From Longimicrobium sp. (GTDB lineage Bacteria; Gemmatimonadota; Gemmatimonadetes; Longimicrobiales; Longimicrobiaceae): a stretch of 64,000 nt of DNA. The translations under genes and the position numbers were made by a program. The first letter of the stretch is position 1; each line of letters starts with the position of its first letter. Location of the stretch: NCBI GenBank assembly GCA_036389795.1, contig DASVWD010000070.1, positions 1 to 64,000 on the forward strand. Reading direction: 5' to 3'. Shown piece by piece: positions 7,894 through 16,450 of the stretch. A model generated the notes under the pieces. It was not told the origin of the DNA. It did no database searches and worked only from the letters and a program-made list of their open reading frames with translations.

Positions 7894-9996
7894 TCACCCC
7901 ACGTGGAACATGCGGGCGCGCTCGCCGTAGCGCTCCTCCAGCACCCGGCGCAGCATGGGGTGGCGCTCCAGCTCGGGGTCGGCGTCGACGATGCGGCGGG
8001 CCTCGGCGCGGGCGCGGCCCAGCAGGTTGAAGTCCTTCTCCAGGTCGGCGAAGCGGAAGTCGGGGAGCCCCGTCTGCCGCGCGCCGAACAGGTCGCCGTA
8101 GCCCCGGATGCGCATGTCGTACTCGGCGATCTTGAACCCGTCCTCGGTCGAGGCGAAGTACTTCAGCCGCTCCCGCGCCTCGTTCCCCGTCGCCAGCAGG
8201 ACGCAGTAGCTCTCCTCGGCGCCGCGCCCCACCCGGCCGCGCAGCTGGTGCAGCTGCGAGAGGCCGAAGCGCTCGGCGTGCTCCACCACCATCACCGTGG
8301 CGTTGGGGACGTCGATCCCCACCTCGATCACCGTGGTGGAGACCAGCACGTCCACCTCGCCGGCGGCGAAGGCGCGCATCACCCGGTCCTTCTCGTCGCC
8401 CGGCATCTGGCCGTGGATCAGCGCCACGCGCAGGTCGGGGAAGACTTTCGTCTTCAGCCGCTCGTACTCCTGCGTGGCGTTCTTCAGGTCGACCTTCTCC
8501 GACTCCTCCACCAGCGGATAGACGAAGTACGCCTGCCGCCCGGCCTCCACCTGCTCGCGCACGAACTCCATCACCTTGGGCACCGACGAGGGGAAGCGCA
8601 GCGCCGTGCGCACCGGCTTGCGCCCCGGCGGGCGCTCGTCCAGCACCGAGACGTCCAGGTCGCCGTAAAGGGTGAGCGCCAGCGAGCGGGGGATCGGCGT
8701 GGCGCTCATCACCAGCATGTCGGCGCTGGTGCCCATCTCCGCCAGCGCCAGGCGCTGCTTCACCCCGAAGCGGTGCTGCTCGTCGACCACCACCAGGCCC
8801 AGCCGGTCGAACTCGACGCCCTCCTGGATCAGCGCGTGGGTGCCCACGGCGATCCCCGCGCCGCCGGACGCCAGCCGATACCCTGCTTCCCGCCGCTGCT
8901 TCGCCCCCATCCGCCCGGTGAGGAGGGTGACGCCCACGGGGAGCCCCTCCAGCAGGCCCACCAGGGTGCGGGCGTGCTGCTCGGCCAGGATCTCGGTGGG
9001 GGCCATCAGCGCCGCCTGCCAGCCGTTCTCCACCGCGCGCAGCATGGCGAAGAGCGCCACCACCGTCTTCCCCGAGCCCACGTCGCCCTGCAGGAGCCGG
9101 TTCATGCGCCGGGGCGCCGTCATGTCCTCGCCGATCTCCCGCAGCACCTTCTTCTGCGCCTCGGTCAGCGTGAAGGGGAGGCGCTTGTGGAAGGGCTTCA
9201 CCAGGAAGTCCTTGCGCTCGAAGGCGATCCCCGGGCGCTCCATCACGGCGCGGTGGCGGGCGCGGGCGTGCAGGAGCTGGAGGAAGAAGAGCTCCTCGTA
9301 CGCCAGCCGCCGCCGCCCCAGCTCCGCCTCGTCCAGCGACGCGGGGCGGTGGATCGCCTCCAGCGCCTTCGCCAGGGGGACCACCTCGGCGCGCTCGCGG
9401 ACGTCCGCCGGGAGCACGTCGTCTTCCTGCCGCACCCGGCGCAGGAGGTCGTCCAGGTTGTCGTGGATCAGCTTGCGGACCTGCCGGTGGGTGAGCCCCT
9501 CCGTGGCGGGATAGACGGGGAAGATGGCGCCGCCCTCCTCGCTGGCCGTCTCGCCCTCGCCGGCGATCACGGTGAACTCGCGCGGCTGCATCTGGCGCCC
9601 GTGGTAGAAGCGCACGGGGCCGGACAGCAGGAGGAGATCGCCCTTGTTGACGACGCGCTCCAGGTACGGCTGGCCCGGCCAGGCGCACTCGATCATCCCC
9701 GTGGAGTCTTTCACCACCGCCTGGAAGATGCGCAGCCCCCGGCGCGTGGGCAGCACGCCGCGGGAGACGACGCGGCCGATGATGGTGGCGTCCATCCCCG
9801 GCGCCAGGTCGGCGATGCGGGTGATGGTGGAGGCGTCCTCGTAGCGGTGCGGGGCGTGGTAGAGCACGTCGCGCGCGGTGAGCAGCCCCAGCTTCTGGAG
9901 CAGCGGCGCGCGGCCGGGCCCCACGCCCTTGAGGAACTGCACCGGGCGGTCGAGCTCGGAAACGGCGTGGAAGCGGGACGGCTCGGGGTACGGCAA
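7894..9996 (-). CDS. recG: ATP-dependent DNA helicase RecG
   Basis: 700 residues, usual length. RecG remodels stalled replication forks and branch-migrates Holliday junctions. The order is: N-terminal wedge/OB domain (DVLYHAPHRYED, GRVVSRGVLPTRRGLRIFQAVVKD split by wild-type linkers), helicase domain 1 with Walker A GDVGSGKT and the DEQH box in VVDEQHRFG, motif III MSATPIPRSLALT, and helicase domain 2 with STTVIEVGIDVPNA and QLRGRVGRG. The C-terminal TRG motif region (ADLEKDFNLLGRARAEARR) is present. The start codon at 9996 is TTG, with no better alternative. The nearest gene upstream is ftsY, beyond a palindromic repeat. Confidence 0.97.
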   Translation of the reverse strand: MPYPEPSRFHAVSELDRPVQFLKGVGPGRAPLLQKLGLLTARDVLYHAPHRYEDASTITRIADLAPGMDATIIGRVVSRGVLPTRRGLRIFQAVVKDSTGMIECAWPGQPYLERVVNKGDLLLLSGPVRFYHGRQMQPREFTVIAGEGETASEEGGAIFPVYPATEGLTHRQVRKLIHDNLDDLLRRVRQEDDVLPADVRERAEVVPLAKALEAIHRPASLDEAELGRRRLAYEELFFLQLLHARARHRAVMERPGIAFERKDFLVKPFHKRLPFTLTEAQKKVLREIGEDMTAPRRMNRLLQGDVGSGKTVVALFAMLRAVENGWQAALMAPTEILAEQHARTLVGLLEGLPVGVTLLTGRMGAKQRREAGYRLASGGAGIAVGTHALIQEGVEFDRLGLVVVDEQHRFGVKQRLALAEMGTSADMLVMSATPIPRSLALTLYGDLDVSVLDERPPGRKPVRTALRFPSSVPKVMEFVREQVEAGRQAYFVYPLVEESEKVDLKNATQEYERLKTKVFPDLRVALIHGQMPGDEKDRVMRAFAAGEVDVLVSTTVIEVGIDVPNATVMVVEHAERFGLSQLHQLRGRVGRGAEESYCVLLATGNEARERLKYFASTEDGFKIAEYDMRIRGYGDLFGARQTGLPDFRFADLEKDFNLLGRARAEARRIVDADPELERHPMLRRVLEERYGERARMFHVG

Positions 9997-10109
9997 GCGT
10001 GGGCTCTATCGGCGTCGGAACGTCGGGTCGAGGAGTTCGACGTGAGGATTACCACCGAGACGGAGATGGGTTCGCGGGCACCAGTTTGTCTCCCGCCACC
10101 CAAAACGCT

Positions 10110-10287
10110 GTCATCCTGAGGGAGCGCCCGGCCGCAACCCGCGTCCACACCGATGGTTGGCGCTCCCGAAGGATCTATGGGCGGCCCCCGCGACGAAGCC
10201 GGGCTTCCGCGCAGGGCTGGCCATAGATCCTTCGGGCGCCCAGCTCCCGTTCATTCCGCGAGTCCGGAGCAGCGCCCTCAGGATGAC
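10110..10287. repeat. Nested palindromic element C1
   Basis: Ends are GTCATCCTGAGGGAGC and its inverse GCGCCCTCAGGATGAC. An inner inverted pair CGAAGGATCTATGG / CCATAGATCCTTCGG flanks a central stretch. Located between recG and ftsY. Related copies are at 13918, 41737 and 45782. Confidence 0.85.
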
Positions 10288-10327
10288 ACCGTTTTCTGTT
10301 GCGCGATTGGTCCCCAGTGGACCCGCC

Positions 10328-11257
10328 TCACACCGTCAGCACTTCCTCGGCGAAGGCGCCGACCTCGAAGGGGAGGAGGTCGTCCATCTTCTCGCCCACG
10401 CCGACGAACTTCACGGGGAGGTCGAACTCCTCCTTGAGGGCCACGATGATCCCGCCCTTCGCGGTGCCGTCCAGCTTGGTGAGGATGATCCCGGACAGCG
10501 GCAGCGTCTGCAGGAAGGTGCGCACCTGCGCCATCCCGTTCTGGCCCACGGTGGCGTCGAGGACGATCAGCGTCTCGTGCGGGGCGCCGTCCTGCCGCTT
10601 GCCGATCACCCGGTGCATCTTCTCCAGCTCCTTCATCAGGTCGCCCTGGGTGTGCAGCCGGCCGGCGGTGTCCACGATCACCACGTCGATCCCGCGCTGC
10701 TGCGCCTGCTCCACGGCGTCGAAGGCCACGGCGGCCGGGTCGCGCCCCGGCTCGCTCCCCACGAAGTCGACGCCCACGCGCTCGGCCCAGCGCTTGAGCT
10801 GCTCGATGGCGCCCGCGCGGAAGGTGTCGCCGGCGGCCAGCAGCACGGTGCGGCCCTGCTTCTTGAGCCGGTGCGCCAGCTTGGCGATGGTGGTGGTCTT
10901 CCCCACCCCGTTGACGCCGACGATCAGGTAGACCGTGGGCCCCTCGTCGAAGTTGAAGCGGAGCGCGGTGTCGGAGCGGCCGGCGCGCAGGATGGCCTCG
11001 ATCTCCTCGCGCACGCCGCGCAAGTAGTCGCGCTGGGTCTTCGCCACCCCGCGCTGGGCCAGCGTCTCCACCGCGCCCACCAGCTTCAGCGTGGCGGGCA
11101 CGCCGAAGTCGGCGGCGATCAGCGTCTCCTCCAGCCGCTCCAGCGAGCCTTCGTCCATCCCCTTGACCAGCACCGACACGTCGGTGAGCGCCACGTCGAC
11201 GATGCGGTCCCAGAGCGACTTCTTCCCTTCTTCCTTCCGGCGGAACAGGCGCGCCAT
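10328..11257 (-). CDS. ftsY: Signal recognition particle receptor FtsY
   Basis: 309 residues. SRP-family GTPase that docks ribosome-nascent chain complexes at the membrane. NG domain only: N-domain helices (about 1-100), G1 loop GVNGVGKTTTIAKLA, the DTAGRLHTQGDLMKEL G3 region, and the TKLDGTAKGG G4 region. The long acidic A domain found in E. coli is absent, as in many other bacteria; the basic N-terminus MARLFRRKEEGKKS may bind lipid. The Met at 11257 is preceded by GAGGAAGAT. Single gene, with repeat element C1 on its 3' side. Confidence 0.96.
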   Translation of the reverse strand: MARLFRRKEEGKKSLWDRIVDVALTDVSVLVKGMDEGSLERLEETLIAADFGVPATLKLVGAVETLAQRGVAKTQRDYLRGVREEIEAILRAGRSDTALRFNFDEGPTVYLIVGVNGVGKTTTIAKLAHRLKKQGRTVLLAAGDTFRAGAIEQLKRWAERVGVDFVGSEPGRDPAAVAFDAVEQAQQRGIDVVIVDTAGRLHTQGDLMKELEKMHRVIGKRQDGAPHETLIVLDATVGQNGMAQVRTFLQTLPLSGIILTKLDGTAKGGIIVALKEEFDLPVKFVGVGEKMDDLLPFEVGAFAEEVLTV

Positions 11258-11297
11258 CTATCTTCCTCGGCAGCTGTCGATCCTCAGAAATCACGAT

Positions 11298-11331
11298 CCG
11301 CCGCCCGGACGCCTGCGTGTCGGGCGGCGGA
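11298..11331 (-). terminator. Stem-loop between the VOC gene and ftsY
   Basis: Inverted repeat CCGCCGCCCG / CGGGCGGCGG with a 14-nt loop about 80 nt after the stop of the VOC protein gene. No strong U tract follows, only ATTTCT further on, so termination is plausible but not certain. Confidence 0.45.
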
Positions 11332-11408
11332 CCAATGTACAACGTGGGCGGCGCGCCTGCACCGTCGGGCGGAAACACGTCGCCCCGCCCGGCCGGGCAG
11401 GCGCCGGC

Positions 11409-11882
11409 TCAGCCCTGCTCGTAGGCGCGCTCCAGCGTCGGGATGTCGATCTTCTTCATCTGGAGCATGGCCTCCATGACCCGCTTCGACTTCTCGGGGT
11501 CGGGGTCGGCCAGCATCTCGCCCAGGGCGGTGGGGTTGACCTGCCACGACAGGCCGTACCGGTCCTTGAGCCAGCCGCACGGCCCCTCCTCGCCGCCGTC
11601 GGCGAGCGCCGCCCAGTACCGGTCCACCTCCTCCTGAGACTTGCACTCCACGGAGAACGAGACCGCCTCGGTGAACGTGAAGTGCGGCCCGCCGTTCAGC
11701 GCGATGAACGGCTGCCCGTCGAGCTCGAGCTCCACGGTCATCACGCTCCCCTTCGGCCCGGGCCCCGCCTCGCCGTAGCGCGCGACCTTCACGATCCGCG
11801 AGTTGGGGAAGATCGAGCAGTAGAAGCTCGCGGCCTCCTCGGCCTGGTTGTCGAACCACAGGAACGGCGTGATCCTGGGCAT
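11409..11882 (-). CDS. VOC superfamily protein, PhnB/3-dmu-9_3-mt type
   Basis: 157 residues. The N-terminus PRITPFLWFDNQAEEAASFY and the pattern GPHFTFTEAVSFSVECKSQEEVD, GWLKDRYGLSWQV split over the chain match the PhnB-like branch of the vicinal oxygen chelate (glyoxalase) fold. Members are often annotated as 3-demethylubiquinone methyltransferase-like, although most have no proven reaction. The C-terminal AMLQMKKIDIPTLERAYE is typical of the family. The Met at 11882 follows GAGGAGAGT. Stand-alone gene. Confidence 0.85.
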   Translation of the reverse strand: MPRITPFLWFDNQAEEAASFYCSIFPNSRIVKVARYGEAGPGPKGSVMTVELELDGQPFIALNGGPHFTFTEAVSFSVECKSQEEVDRYWAALADGGEEGPCGWLKDRYGLSWQVNPTALGEMLADPDPEKSKRVMEAMLQMKKIDIPTLERAYEQG

Positions 11883-12070
11883 GGCGGCACTCTCCTCAAT
11901 CTGGTGGACCGGGCTCTCCCGTGAACGGCGTCCGGGGCGGACGACGTCCGGCGGGAGCGAACGTTCGCGTCCAGGCTCCCACCGGGACGACGAACGGCCC
12001 GGTCGGATTTCGACATCCAGGCGAACCCGCTTTTCGCCCGGCGCGCACGCCCCGCCGGCCCGCGATGCGA

Positions 12071-12104
12071 CTCGCCCCCGCCCGGCGGACCGGGCGGGGG
12101 CGAG
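12071..12104 (-). terminator. Stem-loop after sodA
   Basis: 15-bp perfect stem CTCGCCCCCGCCCGG / CCGGGCGGGGGCGAG with loop CGGA, about 25 nt after the sodA stop codon. There is no U tract on the minus-strand side, so it may serve as a 3'-end stabilising hairpin. Confidence 0.55.
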
Positions 12105-12129
12105 CCGTCGTGCGGACGGAGATCGCGCT

Positions 12130-12753
12130 TCAGCTTCCGCCTGCGGCGCGCTGGTAGCGGGCGGCCACCTCGTCCCAGTTCACAGTGTTGAACCAGGCGT
12201 CCAGGTAGTCGGGGCGCTTGTTCTGGTACTTGAGGTAGTAGGCGTGCTCCCACACGTCGATCCCCAGGATCGGGGTGTTCCCCTCCATCAGCGGCGAGTC
12301 CTGGTTGGCGGTGTGGGTCACCTGCAGCCGCCCGTCGCCGCCGACGACCAGCCACGCCCAGCCGCTGCCGAAGCGCGCCTTGCCGGCGTCGACGAGCTGC
12401 TGCCTGAGCTGCGCATAGCCGCCCAGGTCGCGCTCGATCGCCTCGGCCAGGCGGCCCGAGGGCTCGCCGCCGCCGTCCCGCTTCATGATGGTCCAGAAGA
12501 GCGAGTGGTTGGCGTGGCCGCCGCCGTTGTTGCGCACCGCGGTGCGGATGTCCTCGGGGACCTCGTTGATGCGGCGCATGAGCTCGTCGACGTCGCCGCC
12601 GGCGTCGAACTCGGGGTGCTTCTCCAGCGCGGCGTTCAGGTTGTCGACGTACGTCTTGTGGTGCCGGTCGTGGTGGATCTCCATCGTCCGCGCGTCGATG
12701 TGCGGCTCGAGCGCGTCGAACGGGTAGGGCAGGTCGGGAAGCGTGAACGGCAT
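12130..12753 (-). CDS. sodA: Superoxide dismutase, Mn type
   Basis: 207 residues, normal length; dismutates superoxide. Metal ligands are His27 (MEIHHDRHH), His83 (ANHSLFW), Asp166 and His170 (DVWEHAYY). The active-site Gln comes from the C-terminal domain (TANQDSPLM, Gln151) and GGGHANHS precedes His83, the pattern of Mn enzymes (Fe enzymes place the Gln earlier). No signal peptide, so cytosolic. The Met at 12753 has GGAGGT upstream at good spacing; the longer open frame upstream is not needed. Confidence 0.96.
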   Translation of the reverse strand: MPFTLPDLPYPFDALEPHIDARTMEIHHDRHHKTYVDNLNAALEKHPEFDAGGDVDELMRRINEVPEDIRTAVRNNGGGHANHSLFWTIMKRDGGGEPSGRLAEAIERDLGGYAQLRQQLVDAGKARFGSGWAWLVVGGDGRLQVTHTANQDSPLMEGNTPILGIDVWEHAYYLKYQNKRPDYLDAWFNTVNWDEVAARYQRAAGGS

Positions 12754-13019
12754 CTGGCACCTCCATCCGGGTGATGGTCCATCGATTCCGTCCGTCCCGC
12801 CGCGCCTCGAAAGGACGGCGGCGGGCGGAGAAAGTCGCGCCCCCGGCACGGCGAGCGCCGCCCGGGAATGCGGCTGCGCCGGGAATGTACGGTACTACAA
12901 ATGTTTCGCCACACCGGGCGGGGAGGGAAGAAGAAAATCGTGCGCACGGAGGCGCGGACGCATAGAATGTTGGCCGCTCCATCTTCCGCCCGATTTCCCC
13001 GATCCTCCTCTCCGGTCCC

Positions 13020-13871
13020 ATGCACTGGCTCTACGACCTTCCGCTCTGGCTGCTGTGCGCGATGTTCATCGGCTGCGGGGTGGCGCTCGCGGCGGCGGGC
13101 GTGCTCCTCGTCCGCCGCCTGGGGTGGACGATGACGCGCGACGACAACGGGCCCGCGGCGGCGCTCCACGCCTTCATCGGCGTGCTGTACGCGGTGGCGC
13201 TGGCGCTGATGGTGGTGGCGGTGCAGGAGGACTACGGCGAGGTGGAGGCGGCGGTGCTCACCGAGGCCAACGCCGCCGACGACATGTTCCGCGCCCTGGA
13301 CGCGGTCCAGCCCGCGCCGCGCGCGCACCTGATGGAGGACCTGAGCGGGTACGTGGACAGCGTGATTCGCGACGAGTGGCCCGCCAGCCGGCACGGCGAG
13401 ACGAGCGCGGCAACCTGGCGGACGGTGGACGAGCTGGCGCGGGAGATCCACACCTTCCAGCCCACCACGCCGGCCGAAGAGCGCATCCACCCCGAGCTGC
13501 TGGAGGCGCTGGACGAGCTGCTCGACGCGCGCGGGGTGCGGCTCTTCCTGGGCGAGCAGGGGATCGGCGCCGTCACCTGGATGGTGATCCTGGTGGGCGG
13601 CGTCATCACGCTCGGCTTCGCCTGCTTCTTCCACATGGACCGCGTGCGGACGCAGCTGCTGCTCACGGGGATGATGGGCGCGATGTTCGGGCTGATGCTC
13701 TTCCTGCTGGTGGCGATGGACCACCCGCTCTGGGGAAAGCTGAGCGTGCAGCCCGACGCCTTCCGCGAGCTGCAGCGGAACTTCGCCCGCCTGCGCGCGG
13801 AGGCGCCGGTGCCCGCTCCCCTCCTGGCGGAGGAAGTCGATTCCTCCCGGCCGCCGCCAGTCCCCGAGTAA
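13020..13871 (+). CDS. DUF4239-like membrane protein
   Basis: 283 residues on the plus strand. Two N-terminal membrane segments (about 5-30 and 42-70), a soluble middle part rich in acidic helices (75-185), then two or three membrane segments (about 180-205, 215-240). The layout and LHAFIGVLYAVALALMVVAV followed by ETEANAA-like helices resemble DUF4239, a bestrophin-like family. Function unknown; a channel role is only an inference. The start is the ATG at 13020, with little sequence before it that looks like a ribosome binding site. Confidence 0.75.
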   Translation: MHWLYDLPLWLLCAMFIGCGVALAAAGVLLVRRLGWTMTRDDNGPAAALHAFIGVLYAVALALMVVAVQEDYGEVEAAVLTEANAADDMFRALDAVQPAPRAHLMEDLSGYVDSVIRDEWPASRHGETSAATWRTVDELAREIHTFQPTTPAEERIHPELLEALDELLDARGVRLFLGEQGIGAVTWMVILVGGVITLGFACFFHMDRVRTQLLLTGMMGAMFGLMLFLLVAMDHPLWGKLSVQPDAFRELQRNFARLRAEAPVPAPLLAEEVDSSRPPPVPE

Positions 13872-13917
13872 TGCCGATCTGCGGGTCAGATTCCGAGACC
13901 GATCGTGCGAAGAGATG

Positions 13918-14113
13918 GTCATCCTGAGGGAGCCGCTGCGGCGGACTTGCCCCCACACCGATGTCCGGCGGCGACCGAAGGATCTACTCACCCCCGCGCG
14001 AGGCCGGCTTCTGCGCACGATCGCCGGCCACCAGACACGGGGAGTAGATCCTTCGGTCGCGTCCAACCTCTGGTGCGGAAATAACTTCCGTGCGGACGCT
14101 CCCTCAGGATGAC
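13918..14113. repeat. Nested palindromic element C2
   Basis: Ends GTCATCCTGAGGGAGC and GCTCCCTCAGGATGAC. Inner inverted pair CGAAGGATCTACTC and GAGTAGATCCTTCGG. Lies between the convergent DUF4239 and cytochrome genes. Together with the stem-loop at 14177 it fills the 367-nt gap. Confidence 0.85.
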
Positions 14114-14176
14114 ACCGTTTTTCCTGATGTAAACTGCGCGCTGAATATTCACCCCGATACGAGTGGATCCGATGCA

Positions 14177-14216
14177 GAACGGCCCCGGCCCGTGGATGTG
14201 CGGGCCGGGGCCGTTC
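14177..14216 (-). terminator. Stem-loop after the cytochrome gene
   Basis: 16-bp perfect stem, GAACGGCCCCGGCCCG / CGGGCCGGGGCCGTTC, with loop TGGATGTG, 20 nt past the stop codon of the diheme cytochrome. No U tract is visible. Confidence 0.6.
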
Positions 14217-14238
14217 CATTCCAGGCGCCAGCGGCTAA

Positions 14239-15444
14239 TTAGAGCGACTTCAGGTACTCGACCAGGTCCGCCTTCTGGGCCGCGGTGAGCCCCAGGCCGA
14301 GATAGCCGTCGTAGTGGTTCACCACGCCCTGCAGGGTGGCCGCGCTCCCGTCGTGGAAGTAGGGCGGGCGGTGCCACAGCCCCCGCAGCGGCGTGGCGCG
14401 GTACTGCTTGGTGGTGCTCCGCTCGGCGTGCGTGGGGTCCATCCCCGTCTCCGCGGGCGCGTGCAGGTTCCCGTCGGTGAAGTTCGGCCCGGAGTGGCAC
14501 GAGGCGCAGCGGGCGCGCCCCGCGAACACCACCCTGCCGCGCGCCGCGGCCGCCGGGTCGAAGCTGCCGGCCGGCGGCGCGGGCGCCTCGAGCGCGTGCT
14601 GGTAGGCGCGCAGCGCCGGGAGCTTGCCCTTCACCTGGTCTTCCTGCGGCGGCACCACGATGCTGACGCCCAGCCGCGGGTCGGAGAAGGAGCCCTTCCC
14701 GTGCATCTGCGTGACCGCCACGTAGGCGTTCCAGTACGAGATCGGCCCCTCGCCCGTGTACGTCTCCAGCCCCACGCCGGCCAGGCCGTAGGCGGGCGGG
14801 ATGAGCGTCGGGTCGCTGATGCCGTCGAAGTTGAAGCGCGCGTCGTAGAAGCCGGCGGGCCACGAGGCGTACGTCGGCCGCAGCGCGTCGGGGAGCCCCG
14901 GCGTGAGCGAGACGATGGTGCCCACCGCCAGGTCGCGGTTCGGCCACCCGTCGAGCCGGTGCCCGATCCCCGGCGCGGCCGAGTTGTCGACGCTGGAGTG
15001 GCAGAGCGCGCAGGTGATGCCGATGCGCGTGACCTGGTCGCCCGAGACCTGCGCCCTCACCCCGACGACCGCGTCGAGCTGCAGCAGGGAGCGGGTGACC
15101 GCGGGGTCGTCCAGCAGCGCCGGGTTCGCGAGGACGGCGGCGAGGACGTCGGGCGGCACGGCGTCGACGTCGACCTTGAGCCCGAGCTGGAGCGCCAGCC
15201 GCGGCGGCACCGTCTCCACCAGGTCGTTCAGGCGGAGCGTGTCGGTCCAGAACCGCCAGTCGCCGAAGTCGTCGAAGCGGAAGACCTGCCGGCCTTCCGC
15301 CACGGCCCGGATGTCCACGCCCGCCTTCGCGGCCGCCGCATCGGAGCCCGGCTGGAGGATGTCCCGCGCGCTGCACGCCGCGGCCACGGCCAGCGCCGCC
15401 GACGCGGCGGCCATCACGAGCGGACGAAAGCCTGAGACCCGCAT
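14239..15444 (-). CDS. Diheme cytochrome c lipoprotein, MauG/peroxidase-like
   Basis: 401 residues. N-terminal lipoprotein signal with lipobox VAAAC (Cys24), so membrane-anchored outside the cytoplasm. Two c-type heme sites: CALCH at 145-149 and CASCH at 313-317. The second site with downstream RATPLRGLWHRPPYFHDGS resembles the C-terminal heme domain of the MauG / cytochrome c peroxidase family. The spacing between hemes is longer than in classical peroxidases. Electron donor and substrate cannot be told. The Met at 15444 is the natural start for the signal peptide. The upstream region holds the palindrome at 15579-15602, shared with the Rieske oxidoreductase gene. Confidence 0.85.
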   Translation of the reverse strand: MRVSGFRPLVMAAASAALAVAAACSARDILQPGSDAAAAKAGVDIRAVAEGRQVFRFDDFGDWRFWTDTLRLNDLVETVPPRLALQLGLKVDVDAVPPDVLAAVLANPALLDDPAVTRSLLQLDAVVGVRAQVSGDQVTRIGITCALCHSSVDNSAAPGIGHRLDGWPNRDLAVGTIVSLTPGLPDALRPTYASWPAGFYDARFNFDGISDPTLIPPAYGLAGVGLETYTGEGPISYWNAYVAVTQMHGKGSFSDPRLGVSIVVPPQEDQVKGKLPALRAYQHALEAPAPPAGSFDPAAAARGRVVFAGRARCASCHSGPNFTDGNLHAPAETGMDPTHAERSTTKQYRATPLRGLWHRPPYFHDGSAATLQGVVNHYDGYLGLGLTAAQKADLVEYLKSL

Positions 15445-15578
15445 GAGAACCCCCCGGCCGGCGAGCCCGGCCACACGTGCAGGCGTGGCAAGCGGTACGA
15501 GAGCGCGGGCGCCACGCCGGCCGCGGCGCGCCCCGGCGGCGGCACGGACGTGCCGCCGCTGCCCGACTATTTCTACAC

Positions 15579-15602
15579 TATGTCAATGTCTTTATTGACA
15601 TA
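15579..15602. promoter_or_regulatory. Palindromic operator candidate TGTCAA-N8-TTGACA
   Basis: TATGTCAA and TTGACATA arms around TGTCTTTA. It stands about 135 nt upstream of the diheme cytochrome start in GC-rich DNA. The same half-sites with the same 8-nt spacing occur at 18098-18123 in front of another redox gene. Regulator unknown. Confidence 0.65.
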
Positions 15603-15674
15603 TGCAAGACACGCGCCCTCCGCGGCCATGGCCGCTCCGGCTTTCCGCCGCCTCCGCCCGGCCGGGTAAGTCGT

Positions 15675-16304
15675 CTACCGGCGCGTGCCGTGGGCCAGGC
15701 GCAGGAACTCGTCGCGGGTGCGCGGGTCGTCGCGGAACACGCCGCGGAGCGCGCTGGTGAGCGTCTTCGAGTTCTGCTTCTCGACGCCTCGCATCATCAT
15801 GCACAGGTGCGCGGCCTCGATCACCACGCCCACGCCGCGCGGCCGCAGCACCTCCTCGATGGCGTCGGCGATCTGCTCGGTGAGGCGCTCCTGCACCTGG
15901 AGGCGGCGCGCGAAGACGTCCACGATGCGCGGCAGCTTGGAGAGGCCGACGATCCGCCCGTCGGGGACGTAGGCCACGTGCACCTTCCCGAAGAACGGGA
16001 GGAGGTGGTGCTCGCAGAGGGAGTACATCTCCACGTCGCGCACCATCACCATCGAGTCGTGCGCCTCCTCGAAGACGCCCCCGCCCACCACGTCGGCCAC
16101 GTCCATGGCGTACCCGCCCGTGAGCCACGCCAGCGACTTCGCCACCCGCTCGGGGGTGCGCAGCAGGCCGTCGCGCTCCGGGTCTTCGCCCAGCAGCTCC
16201 AGCTGCCGGCGCACCAGCACGCGCATCTCCAGGTCTGTGTCGAAGAGCCGGCGCTCGTGTACCTCGTCCGTCCGTTCCGCCAGGGGCGTGTTGGAGAAGA
16301 TCAT
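15675..16304 (-). CDS. folE: GTP cyclohydrolase I
   Basis: 209 residues, typical type I enzyme (FolE); converts GTP to 7,8-dihydroneopterin triphosphate, first step of folate and pterin synthesis. Zinc ligands are recognisable in [19 protein letters not shown] (Cys and His) and in HLCMMMRGV (Cys). [17 protein letters not shown] in the N-terminal part and [13 protein letters not shown] near the end are family signatures. The Met at 16304 precedes [11 protein letters not shown]; a later start is possible but less likely. Genes on both sides are separated by about 150-230 nt. Confidence 0.96.
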   Translation of the reverse strand: MIFSNTPLAERTDEVHERRLFDTDLEMRVLVRRQLELLGEDPERDGLLRTPERVAKSLAWLTGGYAMDVADVVGGGVFEEAHDSMVMVRDVEMYSLCEHHLLPFFGKVHVAYVPDGRIVGLSKLPRIVDVFARRLQVQERLTEQIADAIEEVLRPRGVGVVIEAAHLCMMMRGVEKQNSKTLTSALRGVFRDDPRTRDEFLRLAHGTRR

Positions 16305-16317
16305 CGGGATCCTGGGT

Positions 16318-16450
16318 TGAAGTGCTAAGTGCTAAGTGCCAAGTGCCAAGTGCTGAGTCCTTAGTGCTTAGTCCTTAGTGTTTTAGTGCGCCTCCTCCGG
16401 CGGACGATCCGCCGTTACTAAGGACTAAAACACTAAGGACTAAAGGACTT
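16318..16450. repeat. Heptamer array, inverted (family B)
   Basis: Repeated AAGTGCT/AAGTGCC/AGTCCTT units on the left and their complement ACTAAGG ACTAAAACACTAAGG on the right, around CCTCCTCCGGCGGACGATCC. It fills the gap between folE and the Rieske oxidoreductase and touches the stop codon of the latter. Confidence 0.75.

Noticed and set aside
7903-10119. 738-codon plus-strand open frame opposite recG
   Set aside because: Antisense shadow of recG; composition is His/Val/Gln/Arg-rich and family motifs are all on the minus strand.
12130-12849. Longer SodA starting at 12849
   Set aside because: Extra 32 residues are Pro/Arg/Gly-rich, and a clear GGAGGT stands before the Met at 12753.
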